Shown here piece by piece: positions 15,619 to 24,218 of a stretch of DNA of 32,554 nt. The translations under genes were made by a program, and so were the position numbers. The notes beneath the pieces were generated by a model. That model was not told the DNA's origin, did not search any database, and was given only the letters and a program-made list of their open reading frames with translations. How positions within the stretch are numbered: position 1 is the first letter of the stretch; each line of letters begins with the position of its first letter. This stretch comes from Burkholderiaceae bacterium (GTDB taxonomy: Bacteria; Pseudomonadota; Gammaproteobacteria; Burkholderiales; Burkholderiaceae_C), in NCBI GenBank assembly GCA_017856435.1, contig JAFMFB010000027.1, positions 1 to 32,554 of the forward strand. Direction: 5' to 3'.

Positions 15619-16203
15619 CTAGCGCTGCACCCGAACCAGCGCAGCCTCATGCCCTGCCGCGTCGATTCGCGACATCACCTTCTCAGCTTCATCGCGTCTT
15701 TCAAACGGACCGACGCGTACCCGATACACCATACGTCCTGATTGTTCGCGCTCCATCACTTTGGCTTGCACGCCGGTGAGGGACAACATGGCGCGCTGCT
15801 TTTCAGCGTCCTCGGGCGTACGGAATGCGCCGATTTGCACAAAATAATTGAAGGGGTCGTTCGAACCACCCGCCTGGGCACGGGCCAGATCACCCAGCGG
15901 ATCGGCCGAGACCGCTGGCTTGTTTTCCACGGGCTTGTCAGCGGGCGCCGAAACGGGCTGGTCGGTTACAGGCCTGGTCTCGGCAGGCTGGGCAGCAGAC
16001 TTGCCCTGCAATGGGGCGTTGGGGTCCCAGCCCTTGTTCTTGTTGGCTTCGGCAGCGTCCTGCTCGACCGTACGGCTTTGCCCCTTGAAAGCAAAGGGAA
16101 TCGGCACCTTGGTGACATAGACCGCGACCACTAGGGCAATGGCCAAGCCAATCACCAGGCCAACCGCCAGGCCCAGTAGGGTTCCACCATGTTGTTGCTT
16201 CAT
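15619..16203 (-). CDS. SPOR-domain membrane protein
   Basis: Probable cell-envelope or septal protein binding denuded peptidoglycan. The 194-residue protein has a short cytoplasmic start MKQQHGG, one membrane helix (about residues 8-31), a Pro/Ala/Lys-rich linker (about 60-115) and a C-terminal SPOR domain (about 118-193) with FNYFVQIGAFRTPEDAEKQR and MVYRVRVGPFERRDEAEKV. The ATG at 16203 has AGG upstream; the in-frame TTG at 16224 is less likely. The order argS-SPOR-dsbA is common in Burkholderiales. It resembles FtsN in architecture, but no specific assignment is made. Confidence 0.9.
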   Translation of the reverse strand: MKQQHGGTLLGLAVGLVIGLAIALVVAVYVTKVPIPFAFKGQSRTVEQDAAEANKNKGWDPNAPLQGKSAAQPAETRPVTDQPVSAPADKPVENKPAVSADPLGDLARAQAGGSNDPFNYFVQIGAFRTPEDAEKQRAMLSLTGVQAKVMEREQSGRMVYRVRVGPFERRDEAEKVMSRIDAAGHEAALVRVQR

Positions 16204-16247
16204 GCCCTGCCTTTGTCCAGTCAAATTTCAAAGCCGCTTGTCAGCGC

Positions 16248-17921
16248 CTACATTTTTTCGGGCGCGCTCACACCCAGCACCTTAAGTCCATTGTGCAGCA
16301 CCTGCGCAGTTGCCGCCACCAGAGCCAGCCGTGCTCGTTTGAGGGCCTCGTCTTCCACCAGAATTCGTTCGGCATCGTAATAGCTGTGGTAGCTGGCAGC
16401 CAGATCGCGCAGGTAGAAGGTCACATCGTGGGGCGCGAAGTCCTGGGCGGCCTCACTCAGCATGGCAGGGTACTTGGCCAGTTGCAGCATCAGAGCCAGA
16501 GCCGCCGGGCTGTGCAGCGGGGACAGGTCGGCACCCATCAGGCTGCCGCGCTCACCCCCCCAGGCGGCCAGCACCGAGCAAATACGTGCATGGGCATACT
16601 GAACATAGTAGACCGGATTGTCATTGTTTTTCTGTATGGCCAGGTCCACATCGAAGGTGTATTCCGTATCGGGCTTGCGACTGAGCAGGAAGAAACGCAC
16701 CGCATCTTTGCTGGTCCAGTCAATCAGGTCACGCAAGGTGACATAACTGCCCGCGCGCTTTGAGATTTTCACCTCCTGCCCGCCCCGCATCACCCGCACC
16801 ATGGTGTGTAACACATAGTCCGGGAACCCTTGCGGTATACCCTTACCAAGCCCTTGCAGGCCGGCGCGAACGCGCGCGATGGTGCCGTGATGGTCGGTAC
16901 CCTGGATGTTGACCACCTTGTGAAAGCCGCGCTCCCATTTGCTGATGTGGTAGGCCACATCGGGCACAAAGTAGGTATAGCTGCCATCGCCCTTACGCAT
17001 GACGCGATCCTTGTCGTCCCCATAGTCGGTGGTGCGCAACCACAGCGCGCCATCATGCTCATAGGTTTTGCCGGCCCCCCGCAACTGCTCGACCGCCGCG
17101 TCAACCCGTCCGCTGGTGTAGAGGCTGGACTCAAGGTAGTAGTTGTCGAACCGAACGGCAAATGCCTTGAGATCCAGATCCTGCTCATGACGCAGGTAGG
17201 CCACAGCAAACAGTCGCATGCCATCGAGGTCCTGCGCGTCGCCACTGGCCGTGAACTCGCGGTCATCTGATCTGACGGTCTTTCTAGCCATGAAATCGGC
17301 TGCAATGTCGCCAATATAGTCACCGTTGTAGGCGGCCTCGGGCCACTGAGCGTCACCAGGTTTGAAGCCTCGGGCACGAGCCTGCACACTGAGCGCCAGG
17401 GTATTGATCTGGACACCGGCGTCGTTGTAATAGAACTCGCGGTACACCTCCCAGCCCTGGGTGGCATACAGGTTGCAAATGGCATCGCCCAAAGCAGCCT
17501 GGCGGCCATGCCCCACATGTAGGGGGCCGGTAGGATTGGCCGAAACAAATTCGACCATCAGACGTTGGCCGTTGGCGGGAAGCTGGCCGAAATAATCACC
17601 ATGCTCAAGCACCTCGCGCACTACCTGTTGCTTGGCGGCGGGCTTGAGCTTGATATTGATGAAACCTGGCCCGGCAATTTCCAGCGACTCGACCCATCGC
17701 TCAAAAGCGGCTGTTGCCCGTAGATCCTTGCACAGGGTCTCGGCCACAAGCCGGGGGGCCTGACGCAGCGGCTTAGCAAGTTGCATGGCCACTGTCATGG
17801 CCAGATCGCCGTGGGCCGCCACCTTGGGCGACTCAAAGGCGGCGCGTGCGCCGGCGCCGACCTGGATGCGCTCCAGCACCTCCTGCAGGGCCTGAAGCAT
17901 TTCGTGTTGGACTGTCTGCAT
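16248..17921 (-). CDS. argS: arginyl-tRNA synthetase
   Basis: Charges tRNA-Arg with arginine. The 557-residue class Ia synthetase has an N-terminal tRNA D-loop-recognition domain (about residues 1-105), [17 protein letters not shown] with the HIGH motif as HVGH (135-138), [19 protein letters not shown], the KMSKS equivalent KISKR (385-389) and the DALR anticodon-binding domain at the C-terminus. ATG at 17921. The sequence TAAAAT ends 6 bases upstream with no Shine-Dalgarno, so the mRNA could be leaderless. First gene of the argS-SPOR-dsbA unit. Confidence 0.97.
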   Translation of the reverse strand: MQTVQHEMLQALQEVLERIQVGAGARAAFESPKVAAHGDLAMTVAMQLAKPLRQAPRLVAETLCKDLRATAAFERWVESLEIAGPGFINIKLKPAAKQQVVREVLEHGDYFGQLPANGQRLMVEFVSANPTGPLHVGHGRQAALGDAICNLYATQGWEVYREFYYNDAGVQINTLALSVQARARGFKPGDAQWPEAAYNGDYIGDIAADFMARKTVRSDDREFTASGDAQDLDGMRLFAVAYLRHEQDLDLKAFAVRFDNYYLESSLYTSGRVDAAVEQLRGAGKTYEHDGALWLRTTDYGDDKDRVMRKGDGSYTYFVPDVAYHISKWERGFHKVVNIQGTDHHGTIARVRAGLQGLGKGIPQGFPDYVLHTMVRVMRGGQEVKISKRAGSYVTLRDLIDWTSKDAVRFFLLSRKPDTEYTFDVDLAIQKNNDNPVYYVQYAHARICSVLAAWGGERGSLMGADLSPLHSPAALALMLQLAKYPAMLSEAAQDFAPHDVTFYLRDLAASYHSYYDAERILVEDEALKRARLALVAATAQVLHNGLKVLGVSAPEKM

Positions 17922-18038
17922 GCGGCGATTTTAAGAGGCGTTGTCGGCACTCCGACCTGAGTCATCAACACGCAGTTGCTTTAACGCATTCTGCCCTCCG
18001 GCTTTTCAGTCGGCGCCGGTGGCTCTGGCCCGGGGGTG

Positions 18039-18965
18039 TTAGCGCGTCAAGGTCTGCCAGAAGCCTGGCTGGCTGTAGTGGTGCTTCAAAAAGTCCAGCC
18101 AAAGCCTCACGCGCAATGGCAAGTGCTTGCGCTGGGGAAATACTGCATAGATGCCGTTAGGTGGGGCGGCGAATGCTTCCAGCAGGGCCACCAGGTGGCC
18201 AGACTTGATTTGCGACTCAACCTCCCAAAGACTGCGCCAGGCAATGCCATAACCGGCCAGACACCAGTCGAGCAAAACCTGTCCGTCTGAGCAATCCATG
18301 GCTCCATTCGGTCGGATATGGATCAGCTCCCCGCCTTCAGCAGCAGGCAGTTGAAAGGCCCAGCCCCGTCGTTGTGACAGATCGCTGGTCAGTACCAGGC
18401 AATTGAACCGAGCCAAATCGCTGGGATGCTCAGGCGTACCATTTTTTTTCAAGAATTGCGGGGTGGCCACGCACAGCCGTCGGTTATCAGCCAGCCTGAC
18501 ACTTACCAGCGAAGAGTCGGCCATGTCGCCGACCCGCACAGCACAGTCGAACCCTTCGCCAGCAATATCCACCACCCGGTCACTGAGGTGCAGGGAAATC
18601 GAGACGTCCCGATGCAGGACGCTGAATTTTGGAACCAGGGGGGCGACCCGTTGCCGTCCAAATCCGGCCGGTGCGGTGATGCGCAGGTGGCCGGTCGCCT
18701 TGACGCCCCCGGCGGACACGCTGGCCTCGGCATCGGACAGATCGGTCAGCAGGCGTTGACAATCTTCCAGAAAAGCGCTGCCTTCATGCGTCAAGTGGAT
18801 TCGACGGGTGGTGCGCACCAGCAACTTGACCCCCAGCCGCTCTTCCAGGGCGTCCAGGCGGCGACCAATGATGGCCGGCGCTACCCCTTCGGCCTGGGCG
18901 GCGGCGGTCAGCGTGCCGCGGGTGGCGACAGAGACAAAGGAGTCAAGCTGTTTGAGTTTGTCCAT
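18039..18965 (-). CDS. LysR-family transcriptional regulator
   Basis: The 308-residue protein has an N-terminal winged helix-turn-helix (about residues 1-60: LDSFVSVATRGTLTAAAQ, then IGRRLDALEERLGVKLLVRTT), a linker helix and a periplasmic-binding-like effector domain with GHLRITAPAGFGRQRVAPLV, of the CrgA/YafC-like subgroup. It is divergent from the HTD2 hydratase gene across 120 bases that hold a palindrome, the usual layout for a LysR regulator controlling the divergent operon. The inducer would be a substrate or CoA intermediate of the cluster (inference). The 117 bases between it and argS hold no gene. Confidence 0.93.
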   Translation of the reverse strand: MDKLKQLDSFVSVATRGTLTAAAQAEGVAPAIIGRRLDALEERLGVKLLVRTTRRIHLTHEGSAFLEDCQRLLTDLSDAEASVSAGGVKATGHLRITAPAGFGRQRVAPLVPKFSVLHRDVSISLHLSDRVVDIAGEGFDCAVRVGDMADSSLVSVRLADNRRLCVATPQFLKKNGTPEHPSDLARFNCLVLTSDLSQRRGWAFQLPAAEGGELIHIRPNGAMDCSDGQVLLDWCLAGYGIAWRSLWEVESQIKSGHLVALLEAFAAPPNGIYAVFPQRKHLPLRVRLWLDFLKHHYSQPGFWQTLTR

Positions 18966-18982
18966 GGCAAGCCATTATCCGA

Positions 18983-19004
18983 TGCCTCGCTGTCAATCGA
19001 GGCA
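18983..19004. promoter_or_regulatory. candidate LysR operator palindrome
   Basis: TGCCTCG (18983-18989) and CGAGGCA (18998-19004) form a perfect 7-bp inverted repeat with 8 bases between. Its inner bases give T-N12-A, close to the T-N11-A of LysR boxes. It lies 17 bases from the regulator start codon and 81 from the hydratase start, with a -10-like GATAAT for the regulator immediately beside it. It is a plausible autoregulatory and activation site. Confidence 0.45.
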
Positions 19005-19085
19005 ATAATTACGTTGGGTCCACTCTGAGAAGGCCCTGCCTCCGCCCGGTCTTGGAAACTTTCAGAAATACCATCGATTTGCGCC

Positions 19086-19997
19086 ATGTCTGACCAACCC
19101 ATTAGCGGCCCGGCTAAACCGGGCGAGCTGAATTTGAATTACCTGCAAGACTGGATCGGGCGAAGCGAGACCCGCTCCGATTTGATCTGTGCTGCGCCTC
19201 TGGCGGCCATGTCTGCAACACTGGATCGGCCCGATCCAAGCCCAGTTGAAGGAACTGCAGTGCCCGCTCTGTGGCACTGGGTTTACTTCACGCCGCAGAC
19301 ACCGGCCCATGACATTGGCGAAGATGGCCACGCGCGTCGTGGTGGCTTTTTACCACCGGTGCCATTGCCGCGACGGATGTGGGCGGGCGGCCGCCTGTCG
19401 TTTCATCACCCGCTACGAGTCGGCGACACGGTGCAGCGGGTTTCTACGATTCAGGATGTACAACTCAAACAGGGGCGCACTGGTGCTCTGGTGTTTGTCT
19501 GCGTACGTCACGACTACACCAGCCCCAGAGGTCTCGTACTGAGCGAGGAGCATGATATCGTCTACCGGGATGCGCCCCCGGCAGACATCGCAGGCCTGCG
19601 AAGTGGTGCACCAACCACCACCCAAACGCCCCTGCCAGCGCCCGGGGACGAGCAGTTCAGCCGACTTGTTGTCCCTGACCCCGTCCTGCTGTTTCGCTAT
19701 TCGGCGCTGACTTTCAACGGCCACCGCATCCATTACGACCGAAGCTATGTCACACAGGTGGAAGGCTACCCAGGTCTGATCGTGCATGGCCCCCTGATAG
19801 CCACGCTTCTGATGGACTTGTTGCGGCGCAACCACCCGCAGGCTCATGTGAGGCGTTTTTCGTTCAAGGCGCTACGGCCAACCTTTGATATTCATCCCTT
19901 CACCGTCTGCGGCAAATTAGATGGCCAGAGCGCCACACTTTGGGGGCGTGATCATGAAGGCTGCCTGACCATGCAGGCCACCGCTGAACTTGACTGA
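19086..19997 (+). CDS. double-hotdog enoyl-CoA hydratase/dehydratase (HTD2 / mesaconyl-C4-CoA hydratase-like)
   Basis: The 303-residue protein has two hotdog domains. The N-terminal MaoC-N-like half includes ALWHWVYFTP, RGGFLPPVPLPRRMWAGG and FHHPLRVGDTV; the C-terminal MaoC half has LLFRYSALTFNGHRIHYD and EGYPGLIVHGPLIATLLMDL, the hydratase motif of this subfamily. Relatives hydrate mesaconyl-C4-CoA to citramalyl- or methylmalyl-type CoA esters, or act on other branched enoyl-CoAs; the substrate here cannot be fixed. It is the first gene of the cluster and divergent from the LysR gene. No Shine-Dalgarno is evident. Confidence 0.82.
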   Translation: MSDQPISGPAKPGELNLNYLQDWIGRSETRSDLICAAPLAAMSATLDRPDPSPVEGTAVPALWHWVYFTPQTPAHDIGEDGHARRGGFLPPVPLPRRMWAGGRLSFHHPLRVGDTVQRVSTIQDVQLKQGRTGALVFVCVRHDYTSPRGLVLSEEHDIVYRDAPPADIAGLRSGAPTTTQTPLPAPGDEQFSRLVVPDPVLLFRYSALTFNGHRIHYDRSYVTQVEGYPGLIVHGPLIATLLMDLLRRNHPQAHVRRFSFKALRPTFDIHPFTVCGKLDGQSATLWGRDHEGCLTMQATAELD

Positions 19998-20084
19998 GGC
20001 CGTTTTCAAGATCAGTCCAATTTCTCTCACCCTCAACCAACTTCTTGTAATTCTTGTGCCGACCTAAAATTTGCCTGATACACC

Positions 20085-21245
20085 ATGCAAGCTGCCAACG
20101 ATCCCTACCAGGACATTCGCGACGCCATTCGTGATCTATGCGCCGCATTTCCCGACGAATATCACCGCAAGATTGATTCCCAACGGGCCTACCCGCAGGA
20201 GTTTGTTCAGGCGCTGACCCAGGCCGGCTGGTTGGCAGCGCTGATCCCGCAGGAGTATGGTGGCTCTGGGCTAGGCCTGGCTGAAGCCTCGGTCATCATG
20301 GAAGAAATTAACCGGTGTGGCGGCAATGCGGGTGCCTGCCACGGTCAGATGTACAACATGGGAACATTGTTGCGGCATGGCTCACCCGCGCAAAAGGCGC
20401 ACTACCTGCCTAAAATCGCCAGCGGCGAATGGCGGCTGCAATCCATGGGCGTGACCGAGCCCACCACGGGCACTGACACCACAAAAATCAAAACCACTGC
20501 GCAAAGAAAAGGCGACCGCTACATTGTCAACGGCCAAAAGGTCTGGATTTCCCGGGTTCAGCATTCGGACTTCATGATTCTGCTGGCGCGCACCACCCCG
20601 CTGGCTGAGGTGAACAAGAAGAGTGAGGGCATGTCCATCTTCATGGTCGACCTGCGCACCGCCATCGGCCAGGGCCTGACGGTCCGCCCGATTGCCAATA
20701 TGGTGAACCATGAAACCAATGAGCTGTTTTTTGAGAACCTGGAAATTCCAGCCGAAAACCTGATCGGCGAAGAGGGCAAGGGCTTTCGCTACATCCTGGA
20801 CGGACTCAACGCCGAGCGCACCCTGATAGCCGCCGAATGCATTGGGGATGGTTATTGGTTTGTGGACCGGGCCAGCCGCTACGTCAAGGACCGGGTGGTC
20901 TTTGGCCGCCCTACGGGACAGAACCAGGGGGTCCAGTTTCCGATTGCCGAGTCCTATATCGAAGTCGAGGCGGCCAACCTGATGCGCTGGCAAGCTTGCC
21001 AGCTGTTTGACAGCCAGCAACCCTGCGGCGCCCAAGCCAATATGGCCAAATACCTTGCGGCCAAGGCTTCCTGGGAGGCTGCCAACGTCTGCCTGCAAAT
21101 GCACGGCGGGTTTGGATTTGCCTGCGAGTACGACATCGAGCGCAAGTTCCGTGAAACCCGGCTCTACCAGGTCGCCCCCATTTCAACCAACATGATTTTT
21201 TCCTATGTGGCAGAACATCTCCTGGGCTTGCCCAGAAGTTACTGA
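20085..21245 (+). CDS. acyl-CoA dehydrogenase
   Basis: FAD-dependent alpha,beta-desaturation of an acyl-CoA. The 386-residue protein has the family layout: N-terminal helices with PQEYGGSGLGLAEASVIMEEI, the beta domain with MGVTEPTTGTD (about 121-131) and VNGQKVWISRV (148-158), and the C-terminal helical bundle with VFGRPTGQNQGVQFPIAE and QMHGGFGFACEY. The usual C-terminal catalytic Glu motif (EGT.QI) is replaced by LYQVAPISTNMI. Glu244 in LNAERTLIAAE falls where isovaleryl-CoA dehydrogenase keeps its catalytic Glu, hinting at a branched substrate. A TAAAAT at 20065-20070 may be its own -10. The 87-base gap to the hydratase has a TTCTTGT direct repeat (20042, 20051). Confidence 0.9.
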   Translation: MQAANDPYQDIRDAIRDLCAAFPDEYHRKIDSQRAYPQEFVQALTQAGWLAALIPQEYGGSGLGLAEASVIMEEINRCGGNAGACHGQMYNMGTLLRHGSPAQKAHYLPKIASGEWRLQSMGVTEPTTGTDTTKIKTTAQRKGDRYIVNGQKVWISRVQHSDFMILLARTTPLAEVNKKSEGMSIFMVDLRTAIGQGLTVRPIANMVNHETNELFFENLEIPAENLIGEEGKGFRYILDGLNAERTLIAAECIGDGYWFVDRASRYVKDRVVFGRPTGQNQGVQFPIAESYIEVEAANLMRWQACQLFDSQQPCGAQANMAKYLAAKASWEAANVCLQMHGGFGFACEYDIERKFRETRLYQVAPISTNMIFSYVAEHLLGLPRSY

Positions 21246-21348
21246 GGACAGGGGCGGCCTGGCTCTGCGGCAGGCATTTTCAAGCGCGCGAAAAAAGCTT
21301 GGGATTGGCCCAGCCTGTTTTCCGTCCGGATCCGGATTTTCCTTATGA
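21205..21348 (+). CDS. weak candidate 47-residue bridging ORF between the dehydrogenase and CoA-transferase genes
   Basis: No family is recognised. An ATG inside the last codons of the acyl-CoA dehydrogenase gene opens a frame that crosses the 99-base gap without a stop and ends in a TGA overlapping the CoA-transferase ATG (ATGA at 21345-21348). The peptide starts MWQNISWACPEVTEDRGG. No good Shine-Dalgarno precedes the start. It resembles the two bridging ORFs of the trp operon but lacks the matching overlap at its 5' end, so chance is more likely here. Confidence 0.15.
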   Translation: MWQNISWACPEVTEDRGGLALRQAFSSARKKLGIGPACFPSGSGFSL

Positions 21349-22523
21349 GACCGCTAGAGGGCATTACCGTCATTGCTTTGGAGCATGCCATTGCGGCACC
21401 GTTTTGTACCCGTCAGCTGGCCGATCAGGGTGCCCGGGTGATCAAGATCGAGCGACCCGGAAGTGGCGATTTTGCACGTGGCTATGACACGCGGGTCAAA
21501 GGGTTGTCTTCGCATTTTGTCTGGACCAACCGCTCCAAAGAAAGTTTGGCGCTCGACCTGAAACATCCCCAGGCTGCAGAAATTCTTCATCTGTTGCTGG
21601 GACAAGCCGATGTTCTGGTGCAAAACCTGGCCCCCGGTGCGGCTGAGCGCATGGGGCTTTCATTTGAGGCGCTGCACGAGAAGTTTCCACAACTGATTGT
21701 GTGTGACATCTCCGGTTACGGCGAGGACGGCCCTTACCGTGACAAGAAAGCCTACGACCTGCTGATCCAGAGTGAAGCTGGCTTTCTTTCGATCACTGGC
21801 AGCCCGGAGGCGCCGGCCAAGGCAGGCTGCTCGATTGCCGACATTGCGGCAGGCATGTATGCCTACAGCAATGTGCTGACCGCCTTGATCCAGCGCGGCA
21901 AGACCGGCGTGGGGCGTCACATCGACATCTCCATGCTTGAATGCATGGCCGAGTGGATGGGCTTTCCGATGTACTACGCCTATGGCGATGCCCCGCCGCC
22001 TGCGCGTGCTGGCGCGGCCCATGCCACCATCTATCCTTACGGGCCGTTCGCTGCCGGGGATGGCCATGTCATCATGCTCGGATTGCAAAATGAGCGCGAG
22101 TGGCTGGTGTTTTGTGAAAAAGTTTTACGCCACCCTGAATTGGGCACCGATCCCCGGTATGCCTCCAACGCCAAGCGGGCCAGCCAGCGCAATGACTTGC
22201 AAAAACTGATTGAGGGCGTGTTTGCACAGCTGTCAGCTGATCAACTGATCGACCGACTGGAGACTGCCGGCATCGCCAACGCCCGGGTCAATACCATGGC
22301 TGATCTTTGGGGTCATCCGCAGCTGGCTGCCCGTGAGCGCTGGACCGAGGTCAGCACACCAGCCGGGCCGGTTGCAGCCCTGTTGCCGCCCGGTGCCGCA
22401 GACGCGGCGCAGGTCCGCATGGACGCTATTCCTGCCGTAGGTCAGCATGGGCCAGCCATCCTGGCGTCTCTGGGACTGTCGGCCAGGCAGATCGAACAAC
22501 TCAGACAGGACAAGGCGATTTGA
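21345..22523 (+). CDS. class III (CaiB/BaiF) CoA-transferase
   Basis: Moves CoA between carboxylic acids by a glutamyl/aspartyl-CoA anhydride mechanism. The 392-residue protein starts MRPLEGITVIALEHAIAAPF, the usual family start, with LADQGARVIKIERPGSGDF, a KKAYDLLIQSEAGF segment and catalytic Asp166 in CSIADIAAGMYA, matching the Asp of formyl-CoA transferase (Asp169). GRHIDISMLECMAEWMGFP is also typical. Family members with this sequence style include mesaconyl-CoA C1-C4 transferase and succinyl-CoA:citramalate or itaconate transferases; the true substrate is not determinable. Third gene of the cluster. Confidence 0.9.
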   Translation: MRPLEGITVIALEHAIAAPFCTRQLADQGARVIKIERPGSGDFARGYDTRVKGLSSHFVWTNRSKESLALDLKHPQAAEILHLLLGQADVLVQNLAPGAAERMGLSFEALHEKFPQLIVCDISGYGEDGPYRDKKAYDLLIQSEAGFLSITGSPEAPAKAGCSIADIAAGMYAYSNVLTALIQRGKTGVGRHIDISMLECMAEWMGFPMYYAYGDAPPPARAGAAHATIYPYGPFAAGDGHVIMLGLQNEREWLVFCEKVLRHPELGTDPRYASNAKRASQRNDLQKLIEGVFAQLSADQLIDRLETAGIANARVNTMADLWGHPQLAARERWTEVSTPAGPVAALLPPGAADAAQVRMDAIPAVGQHGPAILASLGLSARQIEQLRQDKAI

Positions 22524-22660
22524 TGAACCCATCCTCTCATGCCAATGATGGTGACTTGCCGGCTAGCTGCCAGTTCGTTGCCGGCCAGTTACCACTAGGT
22601 CGTTGGGTTCTTGCAGAACGCCTGAACGGACTGACGCATCCTGCGCCCTCAAGGCCTTGA
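22523..22660 (+). CDS. possible 45-residue ORF downstream of the CoA-transferase
   Basis: No family is recognised. The ATG overlaps the CoA-transferase stop as TGATG and the frame ends at 22660, 45 bases before the MmgE/PrpD start. The peptide contains QFVAGQLPLGRWVLAERLNG. It occupies most of a 182-base gap that otherwise shows no structure except a probable ribosome binding site (AGGA) before the next gene. It could be a coupled small protein, a relic of a lost gene, or chance. Confidence 0.2.
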   Translation: MNPSSHANDGDLPASCQFVAGQLPLGRWVLAERLNGLTHPAPSRP

Positions 22661-22705
22661 TCTGGCCTCAACGCTTACCGGTCTTAACTATTCCAGGACA
22701 TTTCC

Positions 22706-24061
22706 ATGACCACACCCAGTACGGCTGAACTGGCCAAGTTTGCCGCCACCCTGAAGTTTGAAGACATTCCTCAGCCCGTCGTCGCCCGAATTGAAGACCT
22801 CTTGCTGGACTGGTTCGGCTCGGCCCTTGCTGGCAAGGGAGCGCACGCCGTTGAAATCTTGGCCAACTTTGCAACAGCCATGGGACCAGCCGATGGCCCA
22901 AGCGAAATCCTGATCCATCGCCGCGGCAGTAGCCCGCTGCTGGCGGCCATGGCAAATGCCGCCGCCTCTCATGTGGCCGAGCAGGATGATGTGCACAACG
23001 GTTCTGTGTTCCACCCGGCCTGTGTGGTATTTCCACCGGCCCTGGCCGTGGCACAGGCGCTTGGCTCAAGTGGCAGGGATCTTCTCACCGCCAGCGTTGT
23101 CGGCTATGAAGTGGGGATCCGGGTGGGCGAGTTTCTGGGACGCTCGCATTACAAGATCTTTCACACCACAGGCACCGCCGGTACGCTGGCCGCCGCCGCG
23201 GCTGTAGGGCATCTGTTGCGGCTTGACCCCAGCCAGATGTTGCATGCCTTTGGTTCAGCCGGCACCCAATCCGCCGGGCTGTGGGAATTTTTACGGGACG
23301 CTGCCGATTCCAAGCAATTGCATCCCGCCCATGCCGCGGGCGCCGGTCTGATGGCAGCTTACCTGGCACAGGGTGGATTTACCGGCGCCAAGCGCATTCT
23401 TGAAGGTCCCCAGGGTCTGGCTGCTGGCACCTCCACGGATTCAGACCTGAGCAAACTCACAGATCGCCTTGGTAGCCGCTGGACTGTCAGTGAAACTTCC
23501 TTCAAATACCACGCCTCCTGTCGGCATACCCATCCCGCTGCCGATGCACTTCAGCACCTGATCGGTCGCCACGCCCTGCAAGCCGGCGACATTCGGCATG
23601 TGACCGCCTTGGTGCACCAGGGCGCCATTGACGTGCTCGGCCCGGTCATTGATCCGCAGACCGTTCATCAAAGCAAATTCAATATGGGCACCGTGCTTGC
23701 CCTGATTGCGACACAAGGACGTGCGGGCCTGACTGAATTTGACAACAGCTTCAATGTCCGGCAAGTGCTTGACTTTCGCAACAAGGTCACCATGGCCCTT
23801 GACCCGGAGGTTGACACCGCCTACCCGACACGCTGGATCGGCAAAGTACGGGTGGAATTGAATGACGGTCGTGTGCTGCACGAGCGGGTTGACGAACCCA
23901 AGGGAGACCCGGGCAATACCCTCACACGCGTCGAACTTGAAGACAAGGCATTGCGTCTGGCCTTGTACAGCGGCGCAGCCAGCGCGTCTGAAATGCGCTC
24001 GGCAATCCAGCGCCTTTGGGGCATCGCCCAGGCACCCAGCGTGGGCCACCTGATCGGCTAA
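22706..24061 (+). CDS. MmgE/PrpD family dehydratase or decarboxylase
   Basis: The family includes 2-methylcitrate dehydratase and cis-aconitate decarboxylase. The 451-residue protein has the helical N-domain and the central segment EQDDVHNGSVFHPACVV with Asp94 and His103. It also has His153 in IFHTTGTAGT, Lys203 in DSKQLHPAHAAG and Lys267 in the KYHASCRHTHPAADAL signature. By eye these fall where active-site residues lie in cis-aconitate decarboxylase. The usual prp genes are missing, so a methylcitrate role is unlikely. AGGA lies 7 bases before the ATG. In Burkholderiales such genes commonly accompany CaiB-type transferases; substrate unknown. Confidence 0.88.
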   Translation: MTTPSTAELAKFAATLKFEDIPQPVVARIEDLLLDWFGSALAGKGAHAVEILANFATAMGPADGPSEILIHRRGSSPLLAAMANAAASHVAEQDDVHNGSVFHPACVVFPPALAVAQALGSSGRDLLTASVVGYEVGIRVGEFLGRSHYKIFHTTGTAGTLAAAAAVGHLLRLDPSQMLHAFGSAGTQSAGLWEFLRDAADSKQLHPAHAAGAGLMAAYLAQGGFTGAKRILEGPQGLAAGTSTDSDLSKLTDRLGSRWTVSETSFKYHASCRHTHPAADALQHLIGRHALQAGDIRHVTALVHQGAIDVLGPVIDPQTVHQSKFNMGTVLALIATQGRAGLTEFDNSFNVRQVLDFRNKVTMALDPEVDTAYPTRWIGKVRVELNDGRVLHERVDEPKGDPGNTLTRVELEDKALRLALYSGAASASEMRSAIQRLWGIAQAPSVGHLIG

Positions 24062-24218
24062 TCTTTTTCTGGCCGCTGGCCTTGGACGGGATGCCGCCAG
24101 CCTTGGCGCAGGCGTCACCCCAGGCATGCGCTGGGTAAGTTACGCCCATCAGTTTTTCATATCGCAGGAATTTTTCCTGCTTGGCGAAATTCATGGCAGA
24201 TTTGATACTTTTTGTCAC
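24062..24218 (-). pseudogene. possible relic coding segment antisense to the intergenic region
   Basis: On the minus strand a frame from a GTG (24218), or an ATG at 24194, reads protein-like residues such as MNFAKQEKFLRYEKLMGVTY, then PAHAWGDACAKAGGIPSKAS. It then runs into the antisense of the MmgE/PrpD gene, where the composition becomes arbitrary, and stops at 23922. This looks like the 5' end of a gene whose 3' end was lost, but no family is recognised and it may be chance. Confidence 0.25.

Noticed and set aside
22523-22660. Idea that the small ORF is a remnant of a CitE-type lyase
   Set aside because: Only a loose likeness of FVAG to the FVPG of CitE N-termini; too short and too weak to claim.
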